The notes below the pieces were generated by a model. The model was not told the origin of the DNA and searched no databases. It worked only from the letters and a program-made list of their open reading frames with translations. Both the position numbers and the translations under genes were made by a program. This document shows positions 52,568 to 61,960 of a stretch of DNA of 64,000 nucleotides, piece by piece (within the stretch, counting starts at the first letter, position 1; each line of letters opens with the position of its first letter). The stretch is from Phycisphaerae bacterium. GTDB lineage: Bacteria > Planctomycetota > Phycisphaerae > UBA1845 > UTPLA1. The stretch spans positions 419,356 to 483,355 of the forward strand of contig JAKLKO010000001.1 of assembly GCA_023150615.1 (NCBI GenBank), written 5' to 3'.

Positions 52568-54250
52568 ATGGCAGAGGTAAACACTGCAATCCGAACCCCC
52601 GCCGGTCTCCATGGCCCCGCCGCGGCAATGGCGTTGTGCGGCGTCGCGCTCGCCGCGCTGGCCGGCTGCCAGGGGTTCCGCGCCGAGGAGCGCGTCCGCG
52701 AGACGTCGGAGATCGTGAACGAGCGCCTCCGACAGCCCGTCGATTGGACGACGCCGTGGGACGACCGATCGCCCCACTGGACCGCCGGGCCGATCGTCCG
52801 GCTCGACGACGCCCTCGCCGCCGCCCTGCGCGGAAACCGCGCGCTCCGCGCCGACCTCGCCATGATCGGCCAGGCCGACGCCGACCTCGTGCAGGCCGGA
52901 CTGATCAGCAACCCGGTCATCAACTTCATGGTCATGTTCCCGTCCGGCGGCGGGCGCACGATGCTCCGCTCGGGCGGACTGCCCATGCAGCCCTTGCAGG
53001 ACCTCTGGCTGATTCCCGCGCGGACCGAAGTCGCGCAGGCCGAACTGCAAAAGGCCGTCGTCCGCGCCGCGCAGCGCGCGATCGAGATCGCCGCCGCCGT
53101 CAAGCAGACCTACGTCGAGGTGCAGTACCTGCAACGCGCCGCCGAACTCATCCGCGCCAACATGCAGCTTGTCGAGCAATCAACCAGCGTCATCGCGATC
53201 CGCCAGACGGCCGGTCGCGCCGGCCAGTCGGAGCTGAACCTCTCGCGCATTCGACACCAGCGCCTCCGATCCGACCTGCTGTCGGTCGATTCTCGACTCC
53301 GCGCGACGAAGTACGAGCTGCTGGCATGGGTCGGAGCCGCGGATGGACACGACAACTGGTCCGTCGAACCGCTCGACGAACTGCGCGATCCGGCCCATTC
53401 AGCGCCCGCCGAACCCGACCTGCTGCGCATCGCCACGCACCAACGCTTCGATCTCAAGGCGGCGGAATGGAGCGCCGAGGCCGCGATCCGCCGTGTCGGC
53501 CTCGTCAAGCGTGAAGGATGGCCCGACCTGGCCGTCGGTCTGACGTTCGAGCGCGCCCCGGCCGGCACGACGCCCGGCGTCCGCCCGCGCGTGCTCGGCG
53601 CGAACGGCGCGGTACAGGCATCGCAGCAGCTCGCCGGCGCGTTCGGCGGAGGAGGAGGCGAGATGACCGGCGCCCAGCGGTTTTCCGAAGCCCTGGCGCG
53701 ACGCGCCGAGCGCCCCGCTCCACGCGACGTCGTGTATACGCTCGGCCCCATGATCGAGATGGAGCTTCCCATCTTCGACTGGAACCAGGCCCAGACCGCC
53801 CGCGCGCTGCACGAGCACGCCCAGAAGCTCGCCGAATACGAAGACCTCTTCCAGACCGTCGTGAAGGAGGTCCGACGCACGCTCGCCCGTTACGACGAGG
53901 CGATCGCGCAGATCGCCCTCTACCGCGAGTCCATCCTGCCGGACGTCGAGCAAAACCTCGAGCTGGCCCGACAGACGTACGTCTCCGGCCAGACCGACCT
54001 CACGATCTACCTGCAAGCGCAGGAGGACACGATCGACGCCCGCTCGCGCCTGCTCGAGTTCGTGCGCGATTACCGGGTCACGACGGCCGAGCTGGAGCGC
54101 GCCGTCGGCGGCGCGATGCGCTTCGATCGCGCCGCACCGGACGCGCCGACATCGCAACCCGACGTCGGCCCGACCACGCAGGCGCCGGAGGACTCGCTCC
54201 GACCGGCCGCCGATTCCTCGACCCACGGCCATTCCGGAGGTGCGCCATGA
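52568..54250 (+). CDS. Outer-membrane efflux lipoprotein, TolC/CusC family
   Basis: 560 residues, lipobox AALAGC. Two TolC-type helical repeats are present (VQAGLISNPVINFMVMFPSG, then LPIFDWNQAQTARALHEHAQ) with VLARYDEAIAQIALYRESIL-like coiled-coil helices. It is the outer-membrane channel of the tripartite pump encoded with the next two genes. The start at 52568 (MAEVNTAIRT) keeps the lipoprotein signal close to the N-terminus. It overlaps the adaptor gene by four bases. Confidence 0.88.
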   Translation: MAEVNTAIRTPAGLHGPAAAMALCGVALAALAGCQGFRAEERVRETSEIVNERLRQPVDWTTPWDDRSPHWTAGPIVRLDDALAAALRGNRALRADLAMIGQADADLVQAGLISNPVINFMVMFPSGGGRTMLRSGGLPMQPLQDLWLIPARTEVAQAELQKAVVRAAQRAIEIAAAVKQTYVEVQYLQRAAELIRANMQLVEQSTSVIAIRQTAGRAGQSELNLSRIRHQRLRSDLLSVDSRLRATKYELLAWVGAADGHDNWSVEPLDELRDPAHSAPAEPDLLRIATHQRFDLKAAEWSAEAAIRRVGLVKREGWPDLAVGLTFERAPAGTTPGVRPRVLGANGAVQASQQLAGAFGGGGGEMTGAQRFSEALARRAERPAPRDVVYTLGPMIEMELPIFDWNQAQTARALHEHAQKLAEYEDLFQTVVKEVRRTLARYDEAIAQIALYRESILPDVEQNLELARQTYVSGQTDLTIYLQAQEDTIDARSRLLEFVRDYRVTTAELERAVGGAMRFDRAAPDAPTSQPDVGPTTQAPEDSLRPAADSSTHGHSGGAP

Positions 54251-56322
54251 CGCAACCAACCCACTCCCCGAACCCGCAGCCCCCGCGCAATCTGCCCACA
54301 TCGTGGCCGATCGACCTCGGCTACGCGGCATGGAAGGCCCGCGCCATCCGCGCAGCGCTGCTGTCCCTTCTCGTCGTCGTCGCGTTCGTCGTGGGCCGAT
54401 GTTCGATCTCACGCGATCACGGCGCAACCCCGGCGGACGCTTCGGCATCGACCGCGTCACCCACCGATGACATTCGCTACTGGACCTGCTCGATGCATCC
54501 GCAGATCAAGCTGCCGAAGTTCGGCCAGTGCCCGATCTGCTTCATGGACCTGATCCCGATTCGCGCCGGCGCGGGCGCGGGCGACTTGCCGGAGATCGCC
54601 CTGTCCAGCCACGCGCGTGTGCTGGCAAAGGTCGAGACGTCCGAAGTCCGCCGTCGCGAACTCACATACGACGTACGAATGGTGGGAAAGGTCGCGGTCG
54701 ATGAAACCCGCATCACCTACATCAGCAGTTACGTCCCCGGCCGGATCGACCGCCTCTTTGTCGACTACACCGGAATCCTCGTCCGCAAGGGCGATCATCT
54801 CGCGGAGATCTACAGCCCTGAATTGCTGGTCGCACAGCGCGAGTATCTCCTCGCCGCCGCTGCCGCCGACAGCGCGGCCGCACGAGGCCCGCAGGATCGT
54901 ATCTCGCTCGAGACCGCGCGCTCCGTGCTCGAGGCCGCCCGGCGCAAGCTCGAGCTCTGGGGTATTCCCAGGGACGAGATCGAGCGACTCGGTCGCGAGC
55001 GGCGACCGTCGGACCACATGCGGATCGACTCGCCGGTCGAAGGCTGGGTCATCGAGCGCCAGGGTTACCGCGGCATGTACGTCGAGACCGGCACGCGGCT
55101 CTTTACCGTCGCCGACCTCGGCCGCATCTGGGTCATGCTCGACGCCTACGAACTCGACGTGCCGTTCCTGCGCTACGGCCAGTTGGTCGAATTCCAGACC
55201 GAATCGCATCCGGGCCACAACTTCACCGGCCAGGTTGCGTACATCGACCCGGTGCTCAACGAGATGACGCGCTCGGTCAAGGTGCGGCTCATCGTTCCCA
55301 ACGAGGGACTCCGCCTCCGTCCCGGGATGTTTGTCCGCGCGCGGCTCCGCGTGTCACTCGGCGAGGGCGGACAGGTCGTCAGTGATGCCCTCGCCGGACG
55401 CTGGCTCTGCCCCATGCACCCGAACGTCACGAGCGACAAGCCCGGCGCGTGCGATGAATGCGGCATGGACCTCGTCTCCGCCGACTCGCTCGGATACCTC
55501 GCGCGCGGAGGAAAGGTCAAGAATGTCCTCGCCGTGCCCAGCACGGCCGTGCTGCTTACCGGCCGGCGGGCCGTCGTCTATGTCGAGTCGATTCGCGGCT
55601 CGGAACACGTCTACGAAGGACGCGTCGTTGAGCTCGGACCGAGAGCCGGCGACTGGTACGTCGTCCTCGACGGTCTGAAGGAAGGCGAGCGCGTCGTCAC
55701 GCGCGGCGCGCTGCAGATCGATTCGGCCGTTCAGATCCAGGCCCGGCCCAGCATGATGCAGCCGGCCGAATCCTCTGACGCGACGGCCGCGATGAAGCCC
55801 GGTGAATCCGCGGCCGAGACGCAGCCCGCCGCGCGGGTCTCCTTGGCGAAACCCGGCGCCGCCTATCACGCGCAGGTTCGTGCCGCGCTGACCGCGTATC
55901 TGAATCTCACGGCCGCGCTGGCCGGTGATCAGCTCGACGCGGCGAAGGCGGCCGGCGCGGCGCTGCACGAGGCCTCGACAAAGGCGCGGCCCACCGACCT
56001 GACCGGCGATGCGGCGGAGCGATTCGCGTCCGCGATGAAGTCCCTCGCAGACGGGACGCACGGCTCTGGCTCGTGGACCATTGACGCCGCTCGCTCGACG
56101 CTTCCGAAGCTCACTGCCGCGCTCGACGACTACCTCCGCACGTTCGGGCACGACCGGACGACACCGATGCAGTACGCCTTCTGCCCCATGGCGCTCAATA
56201 ACAAGGGCGCGTACTGGTACCAGGCGCAGCCAGAGATCCGGAACCCGTATTTCGGCGCGGCCATGCCGCGATGCGGCGAGATCAAGGCCCGCATCGGCCC
56301 TGACGGCCGGGAGGCGAAGTGA
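54247..56322 (+). CDS. Periplasmic adaptor of heavy-metal RND efflux pump, CusB-like, with three metal-binding modules
   Basis: 691 residues. Membrane anchor at about 35-58. First heavy-metal-binding domain at about 75-100 (YWTCSMHPQIKLPKFGQCPI with CFMDL). The adaptor core (barrel-sandwich hybrid and helical hairpin) spans about 120-380. A second metal domain at about 388-415 (WLCPMHPNVTSDKPGACDEC with GMDLV) is inserted in the core region, which then continues to about 515. A C-terminal DUF3347-like domain (about 540-690) has FCPMALNNKGAYW. CusB adaptors collect Cu(I)/Ag(I). Two C-x-M-H-P modules plus the C-terminal module suggest strong metal capture. Confidence 0.9.
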   Translation: MTQPTHSPNPQPPRNLPTSWPIDLGYAAWKARAIRAALLSLLVVVAFVVGRCSISRDHGATPADASASTASPTDDIRYWTCSMHPQIKLPKFGQCPICFMDLIPIRAGAGAGDLPEIALSSHARVLAKVETSEVRRRELTYDVRMVGKVAVDETRITYISSYVPGRIDRLFVDYTGILVRKGDHLAEIYSPELLVAQREYLLAAAAADSAAARGPQDRISLETARSVLEAARRKLELWGIPRDEIERLGRERRPSDHMRIDSPVEGWVIERQGYRGMYVETGTRLFTVADLGRIWVMLDAYELDVPFLRYGQLVEFQTESHPGHNFTGQVAYIDPVLNEMTRSVKVRLIVPNEGLRLRPGMFVRARLRVSLGEGGQVVSDALAGRWLCPMHPNVTSDKPGACDECGMDLVSADSLGYLARGGKVKNVLAVPSTAVLLTGRRAVVYVESIRGSEHVYEGRVVELGPRAGDWYVVLDGLKEGERVVTRGALQIDSAVQIQARPSMMQPAESSDATAAMKPGESAAETQPAARVSLAKPGAAYHAQVRAALTAYLNLTAALAGDQLDAAKAAGAALHEASTKARPTDLTGDAAERFASAMKSLADGTHGSGSWTIDAARSTLPKLTAALDDYLRTFGHDRTTPMQYAFCPMALNNKGAYWYQAQPEIRNPYFGAAMPRCGEIKARIGPDGREAK

Positions 56323-56323
56323 C

Positions 56324-59300
56324 ATGTCCGATCACGCGCCTGCGTCGCCGCCGCACGCCGATGGATTCGTTGCGCGGATCATCCGCTTCTGTCTCTACAA
56401 CAAGCTGATCGTCTTCCTCGTGCTGGCGTTCATCCTGCTTTGGGGCTATCGCGTCATGCCGTTTCGCGTCGAGGACGAAGCGGTTCCGCGCGATCCGATT
56501 CCCGTCGACGCCATTCCCGACATCGGCGAGAACCAGCAGGTCGTCTTCACCGACTGGCCCGGACGATCTCCGCACGACGTCGAAGACCAGATCACCTACC
56601 CGCTGACGACGACGCTCCAGGGCACGCCGGGCTTCAAGACTATTCGCGCCTTCTCGATGTTCGGCTTCTCCGTCGTCTATGTCATCTTCGAGGAGGGTTA
56701 CGACTTCTACTGGTGCCGGTCGCGCCTGCTCGAAAAACTGAACACAGCTCAGCAGCTCCTGCCGGCCGGCGTCACGCCCGCGCTGGGGCCGGACGCCACC
56801 GCGCTCGGGCAGGTCTTCTGGTACACGCTCGAAGGCTCGCACGGCGGATTCGACCTGACGGAGCTGCGCAGCATCCAGGACTGGTACGTCCGCTACGCGC
56901 TGCAGGGCACGTCCGGCGTCAGCGAAGTCGCCAGCGTCGGCGGCTACGTGCGCGAGTACCAGATCGACGTCGACCCCGACGCGATGCGCGCCCACGGTGT
57001 CCGGCTCCAGGAGGTCTTTGAGGCCGTTCAGCGCGCGAACATCGACGTCGGCGCGGAGACGATCGAGTGGAACGGCGTCGAGTACGTCGTCCGCGGCCGC
57101 GGCTTCGTCAAGACCATTGCGGATGTCGAGGACATCGTCGTCCGTGTCGCCGAGAACGTGCCCATCTACGTGAAGAACGTCGCGCGCGTTCAGATCGGTC
57201 CGGCGCTGCGGCGGGGAATGCTGGACAACGAAGGCGTTGAGGCCGTCGGCGGCGTCGTGCTCGTCCGTTACGGCGCGAATCCGCTGGAGGTCATCGATCG
57301 CGTCAAGGCCCGCATCCGCGAGATCGAACCGGGCCTGCCGACCAAGACGCTGCCGGACGGCACGACGTCGCAGGTGCGGATCGTGCCGTTCTACGATCGC
57401 ACCACGCTGATTCATGAGACGCTCGACACGCTCAAGGACGCGCTCTACGAGCAGATCCTCATCACGACCTTCGTCGTGCTCATGTTTCTGTGGCACTTGC
57501 GAAGCTGCATCGTCATCAGCCTCACCATGCCGCTGGCCGTCATGGTCTGCTTCATCCTGATGAGCCTCGTCGGCATCGACTCGAACCTCATGAGCCTCGG
57601 CGGGATCGCGATCGCCATCGGCACACTGGTCGACATGGGCATCATCCTCACCGAGAACATCGTGCGTCACATCGACGAGAGCGGCGGACGCCGACCGCTC
57701 ATTGAATGCGTCTACGACGCGTCGCGCGAGATCGGCTCGGCCATCACCACCGCCATCCTCATGACCGTCATCGCCTTCCTGCCGATCTTCGCGCTTGAGG
57801 GCGCCGAAGGAAAACTGTTCCGGCCGCTGGCGTACACCAAGACATTCGCCCTGCTGGGATCGCTCCTCGTCGCCGTGCTCGTTCTCCCATCACTTGCGCA
57901 ACTCGTCTTCACGCCGCTCGCGTCCGGTGGCCGCCTTCGACGATGGCTCGCCCCCGCATCCGCCATCGCGGTCGGAGCAATCGCGGCCGCAAACGGCTGG
58001 TACTGGGCCGGGGGCGCGGCCGTGCTGTACGGAGTCTACTCACTCGCCGAGTCACGACTGACCCCGACCGTTCTGCGCTGGACCGCGCTCGGCGGCAGCG
58101 TCCTCGCCATGGCGGCCGTGCTCATCCTTCTGACGCAGCACTGGATGCCGCTCGGACCCGGCGCCGGACTCCTCCGAAACCTGGTGATCGTCCTCAGCTT
58201 CAACCTCGTCTGGGCGATCATCCGCGTGGCCTTCATCGACTTCTATCCCTACTTCCTGCGGGTCTTCCTCGATCACAAGGTCGCGTTCCTGAGCGTGCCG
58301 GTCGCGCTGGTCATCTTCGGGCTTGTCGTATGGCGCGGCTTCGGCTGGACCTTCGCATGGCTTCCCGCGCCGCGGACGGACGCCGACTCGGCGCAGCGCA
58401 CGCTCTACTCCAAGGTCTGGGTCGCGGGCACGCACGCCTTCCCGGGACTCGGACGCGAGTTCATGCCGCCGCTCGATGAAGGCTCGTTTCTCTACATGCC
58501 GACGCTCATGCCGCACGCCGGCATCGGACCGGCCCTGCAGGCCGTCTCGACGCAGGACCGCGCCATCCGCAACATCCCCGAGGTCGAACGCGTCGTCGGG
58601 AAGATCGGCCGCGCCGAGACCGCGATCGACCCGGCCCCCGTCTCGATGATCGAAACCGTCGTGATCTACAAAACCGAGTTCCGCCGCGACCCGGAGACGG
58701 GCGAGCTTGTTCTCGATGAGCACGGCCGCCCGATCCGACAATGGCGCGACCACATCCGATCGCCCAAGGACATCTGGGACGAGATTCAAAAGGTCGCCGA
58801 TTTCCCCGGCGTGACGGGCGCGCCGTATCTGCAGCCCATTGCTGCGCGACTGGTGATGCTCCAGTCCGGCATGCGCGCCCCGATGGGCGTAAAGGTCTTT
58901 GGCGACGACCTCGCGCAGATCGAAGATGTCGGCTATCGCATCGCCGAGCTGCTGCGCGAGGTCCCGGGCATCGAGCCGGCCACGGTTGTTCCGGATCGCG
59001 TCGTCGGAAAGCCGTATCTCGAGATCGACATCGACCGCGAGCGCATGGCCCGCTACGGCGTCAACATCCGCGACGTGCAGGACGTGATCGAGATCGCCCT
59101 CGGCGGCATCCGCGCGACCACGACCGTCGAGGGGCGCGAGCGCTATCCGATCCGCGTGCGCTATCCGCGCGAGGTCCGTGACCACGTCGAGGCCATCGAG
59201 CGCATCCTCGTGCCCGGCTCGACCGGCGAGCAGATCCCGCTCAGCCAGCTCGCGCAGATCGAATACGTGCGCGGCCCGCAGGAGATCAAAAGCGAGGACA

Positions 59301-60073
59301 ACTTCCTCGTATCCTACGTGCTGTTCGACAAGCGGGCCGGCCAGGCCGAGGTGGATGTCGTCGAGGCGGCGCAGCGATTCCTGGAGCACAAGCGCGCGAG
59401 CGGCGAGTTCGTCCTGCCGCCCGGTGTGCATTACAAGTTCGCCGGCTCGTACGAAGGCCAGGTCCGCTTCCAGAAGCGACTGAGCGTCATCCTGCCCATC
59501 AGCCTCTTTCTGCTGTTCCTGCTGCTCTACTTCGAGTTCCGCTCCATCCCGCTGTCGCTCATCGTTTTCACCGGGATTCCGGTGGCCTGGGCCAGCGGGT
59601 TCATCGGACTGTGGCTCATTGCGCAGCCGTGGTTTCTTGACTTTGCCGTGTTCGGCGAGTCCGCGCGGTCGATCCTTCACTTCCAGACTTACAACCTCAG
59701 CGCGGCGGTGTGGGTCGGGTTCATCGCGCTGTTCAGCGTAACGATGGACGACGGCGTGGTCCTCGCCACGTATCTCAATCACGAGTTCGACCGGCGTCCG
59801 CCGCGGAGCATCGCCGACGTCCGCGCGAACGTCATCTCGGCCGGGGTGCGGCGCGTCCGGCCATGTCTCATGACGTCGGCGACGACGGTGCTGTCGCTGA
59901 TGCCGATCCTGACGAGCGACGGTCGCGGCGCGGACGTCATGATCCCGATCGCGCTGCCATCGGTGGGCGGGCTGTCGATCGAACTGCTCTCGCTTTTCGT
60001 GCTGCCGGTGTGCTACAGCCTGTATCGCGAGCTGCGGTTGCGGCGATCGCTGCGTGAGGCGACGACCTCATGA
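56324..60073 (+). CDS. cusA: Heavy-metal RND efflux transporter, CusA/CzcA family
   Basis: 1249 residues, about 200 longer than E. coli CusA. N-terminal NKLIVFLVLAFILLWGYRVM, DAIPDIGENQQVVFTDWPGR (CusA/CzcA signature), LEKLNTAQQLLPAGVTPALG, and MPPLDEGSFLYMPTLMPHAG and AETAIDPAPVSMIETVVIYK in the second half. LVMLQSGMRAPMGVKVFGDD keeps Met residues near the CusA Cu/Ag relay. Extra membrane segments occur at about residues 540-670, before the second porter region. It pumps Cu(I)/Ag(I) out with the adjacent adaptor and channel. Metal specificity is inferred. Confidence 0.9.
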   Translation: MSDHAPASPPHADGFVARIIRFCLYNKLIVFLVLAFILLWGYRVMPFRVEDEAVPRDPIPVDAIPDIGENQQVVFTDWPGRSPHDVEDQITYPLTTTLQGTPGFKTIRAFSMFGFSVVYVIFEEGYDFYWCRSRLLEKLNTAQQLLPAGVTPALGPDATALGQVFWYTLEGSHGGFDLTELRSIQDWYVRYALQGTSGVSEVASVGGYVREYQIDVDPDAMRAHGVRLQEVFEAVQRANIDVGAETIEWNGVEYVVRGRGFVKTIADVEDIVVRVAENVPIYVKNVARVQIGPALRRGMLDNEGVEAVGGVVLVRYGANPLEVIDRVKARIREIEPGLPTKTLPDGTTSQVRIVPFYDRTTLIHETLDTLKDALYEQILITTFVVLMFLWHLRSCIVISLTMPLAVMVCFILMSLVGIDSNLMSLGGIAIAIGTLVDMGIILTENIVRHIDESGGRRPLIECVYDASREIGSAITTAILMTVIAFLPIFALEGAEGKLFRPLAYTKTFALLGSLLVAVLVLPSLAQLVFTPLASGGRLRRWLAPASAIAVGAIAAANGWYWAGGAAVLYGVYSLAESRLTPTVLRWTALGGSVLAMAAVLILLTQHWMPLGPGAGLLRNLVIVLSFNLVWAIIRVAFIDFYPYFLRVFLDHKVAFLSVPVALVIFGLVVWRGFGWTFAWLPAPRTDADSAQRTLYSKVWVAGTHAFPGLGREFMPPLDEGSFLYMPTLMPHAGIGPALQAVSTQDRAIRNIPEVERVVGKIGRAETAIDPAPVSMIETVVIYKTEFRRDPETGELVLDEHGRPIRQWRDHIRSPKDIWDEIQKVADFPGVTGAPYLQPIAARLVMLQSGMRAPMGVKVFGDDLAQIEDVGYRIAELLREVPGIEPATVVPDRVVGKPYLEIDIDRERMARYGVNIRDVQDVIEIALGGIRATTTVEGRERYPIRVRYPREVRDHVEAIERILVPGSTGEQIPLSQLAQIEYVRGPQEIKSEDNFLVSYVLFDKRAGQAEVDVVEAAQRFLEHKRASGEFVLPPGVHYKFAGSYEGQVRFQKRLSVILPISLFLLFLLLYFEFRSIPLSLIVFTGIPVAWASGFIGLWLIAQPWFLDFAVFGESARSILHFQTYNLSAAVWVGFIALFSVTMDDGVVLATYLNHEFDRRPPRSIADVRANVISAGVRRVRPCLMTSATTVLSLMPILTSDGRGADVMIPIALPSVGGLSIELLSLFVLPVCYSLYRELRLRRSLREATTS

Positions 60074-60201
60074 CGCCGACCGTCTGGGTACAGCCCTACC
60101 GCACGCGCTCGACACGCACGCGTGTAACACTCGGCCAATGTTCACGCTGCGACGGACCCGCGATGTGGTCGACGCTGGAACAACGCCGGAGAATCCGGTA
60201 A
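60070..60201 (+). CDS. Possible small protein overlapping the cusA stop
   Basis: ATG 60070 overlaps the cusA stop (ATGA) and opens a 43-codon frame ending at TAA 60201. It includes GQCSRCDGPAMW, a CxxC that could bind a metal. Composition is Arg/Thr-rich and no homologue is recognised. It may be a chance frame. Confidence 0.22.
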   Translation: MTPTVWVQPYRTRSTRTRVTLGQCSRCDGPAMWSTLEQRRRIR

Positions 60202-60294
60202 TCTCACTCGGCCCGCCGGCACCGTGTCGCCGCTCGCGCGCCTCGGCACGCCGCGGACGAGAATCGGACTTGCCCGTCGCGCGAGAGCTCCCAG

Positions 60295-61134
60295 ATGCAG
60301 ATCGATGGCTCGCTCCGATCGCTGCTCCAATCGGTCTCGAAGGCGCTGCAGGCCGGTCGGCCGTCCGACGCCGTGCATCTCTTCATCAAAGCGCTCGCGC
60401 ACGACCGCTCGTTTCATCAGGGTGACCGCCCCATTCAACTGGCAAAGGCCCTCGGCAAGATGCGCTTCCTTGCGCTTGTCCGCGCGTTCGCCGATCATCC
60501 TTGCATGGCGTGTGAGAACGGAGTACATGAATGCGATGCGTGCAACGGCCGCGGCGCGTTTGACGACTGGCGCATCTGCGATTCGTGCGTTGGCATCGGC
60601 ACTTCGGACTGCGAGTTTTGCGCCGGCTCTGGATGGATAACCTATAACTACGTCCCCGACTCCCTGCGGCCCGCCGTCGCCGTCGTGCGAAGCAAGCGCA
60701 CGCTCAGTGAGGCGCGCCGGCTACTGGCGACCCCGCTTCCCGGAAACGCTGCCAGAGATCCCGCGGTTGCCCGTCGCGCCCTCGTTCAACGGCTGCTCCA
60801 ACTGAATCGTCTCATGGGAGCGGTCAACAACGCCCTCGACGCCGCGCGAGACGCGACCAAGACCGGCCGCAGCGCTGAGCACGCGCTGAGGGGGGTGGAG
60901 GCAGCCTGCCTGAAGCTGGCCATTCGATTGGATCGCGCGGCTCGGCAAGTCCTGCTTGGCCTGAAAGAATCGTGGAGGCTGGAGGCGACGCGGACCGGGA
61001 CGGCTGAAAAGCGGCGACTGTGCGAGCGCCGCGTCGCCTACTACGCCTCGCTCGTCCGGTCGCGGCACTTCAGGGGAACGAGCTTGTTCCACCCCGTCCT
61101 GTTTGAAATCCATCGCCGGCGAACGACGCGTTGA
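60295..61134 (+). CDS. Protein with DnaJ-type cysteine-rich zinc-finger domain but no J domain
   Basis: 279 residues. Four CxxCxGxG-like units in tandem at about residues 66-115: CMACENGVHECDACNGRGAF, DDWRICDSCVGIG, DCEFCAGSGW. These would bind two zinc ions as in DnaJ. The N-terminal 60 residues and the C-terminal 150 (mainly helical, Arg-rich) match no J domain or substrate-binding domain. Such stand-alone domains occur in various planctomycete proteins and in small holdases. It lies 221 bases after cusA, so a link with metal stress is possible but unproved. Confidence 0.68.
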   Translation: MQIDGSLRSLLQSVSKALQAGRPSDAVHLFIKALAHDRSFHQGDRPIQLAKALGKMRFLALVRAFADHPCMACENGVHECDACNGRGAFDDWRICDSCVGIGTSDCEFCAGSGWITYNYVPDSLRPAVAVVRSKRTLSEARRLLATPLPGNAARDPAVARRALVQRLLQLNRLMGAVNNALDAARDATKTGRSAEHALRGVEAACLKLAIRLDRAARQVLLGLKESWRLEATRTGTAEKRRLCERRVAYYASLVRSRHFRGTSLFHPVLFEIHRRRTTR

Positions 61135-61161
61135 GGACGGTCCTCGCCGCACGGAGGCGTC

Positions 61162-61618
61162 CTATCCGAGGCGCGTGGTCCGCGGCGGCGCGGCATCCAG
61201 GCCCACGGCCTGGGCGACGACAAACGCCACGGCCTCGGCCTCCGTCTCGCGGACGGTCTTGCCGGCCGGGCGGTCCTCGCCGCGATGCTAACGCTCGTGC
61301 GCGAGTTCGTGCGAGATCGGCGTCGCGCCCGCCACTGCGGTTCTCCGACTTGCGGAAGACCATCGGTGCGATGATGACGATGCCCTTCTCGCCCTGGCGG
61401 ACGTAGCGGCCCATCTGCTTCCACGTGTTGAAGCCGGCGACGTGCGTCGCGTCGGGCTTCTGCGACAGGATCACCATGACGTTCCCGAAGCTGTACTTGT
61501 GAAACTTCGCCAGCATCGACAGGTAGCGGGTAAGTTCTTCGCTCTTGCCTGCGGCGAGTGCTTGGCTCAGTTGTTCGAGGGCCTGGTCGGCGACTTTCTT
61601 TGCTTGTTCGGCTTTCAT
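61162..61618 (-). pseudogene. Broken ArdC-like antirestriction/metallopeptidase gene
   Basis: From ATG 61618, with GGAG eight bases before, the frame reads MKAEQAKKVADQALEQLSQA, LMLAKFHKYSFGNVMVILSQ-like sequence and AGFNTWKQMGRYVRQGEKGI, the ArdC N-terminal ssDNA-binding domain. After FRKSENR the HELAHER zinc motif appears in another frame, followed by an in-frame TAG and then GKTVRETEAEAVAFVVAQAV. At least one frameshift and one stop disrupt the gene. ArdC is carried by conjugative elements, so this marks a decayed mobile element. Confidence 0.72.
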
Positions 61619-61960
61619 GATTTTGCTCCTTGCCGGGACCCGCGACGTGCGGTCCCTTCGCAAGGCCGGAGGGACCCCGGCGGGGGTGGCAAGGGAGCGA
61701 GCGGCGGCACGGCCGGCAAAACGCCGGAGAGGCCCGCGAAGCGGAGCAGGACGAATGACGGACCAAACCCGAAGGGCGCAAGAGCGGGTCCGGCGTGAGG
61801 CGTGCAAGACTCGAAGGCGGGAAGCGAAACGGTGCTGGCCGGGAGCCGCGGCTGAAAGCCGGGCAAGCGGAATCGCCGATGGCCTCGATCAGCTGATGGC
61901 GTGGTTAGGCGGCCGCAATCAAGGGAAATGCTACCCGACGATCATGGTCAGCGAGACCGG
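61619..61960. other. Non-coding stretch with competing inverted repeats upstream of the ArdC-like pseudogene
   Basis: GGGACC (61635-61640), GGTCCC (61651-61656) and GGGACC (61671-61676) can form two mutually exclusive 6-bp hairpins. The rest, up to the end of the TGT-like gene at 61961, is G-rich with no credible gene on either strand. Frames on the plus strand (for example from 61755) lack a start context and recognised domains. Confidence 0.4.

Noticed and set aside
56081-56323. Upstream start for cusA
   Set aside because: The region is the end of the CusB gene in another frame. ATG 56324, just after the CusB stop, starts the conserved N-terminal helix.
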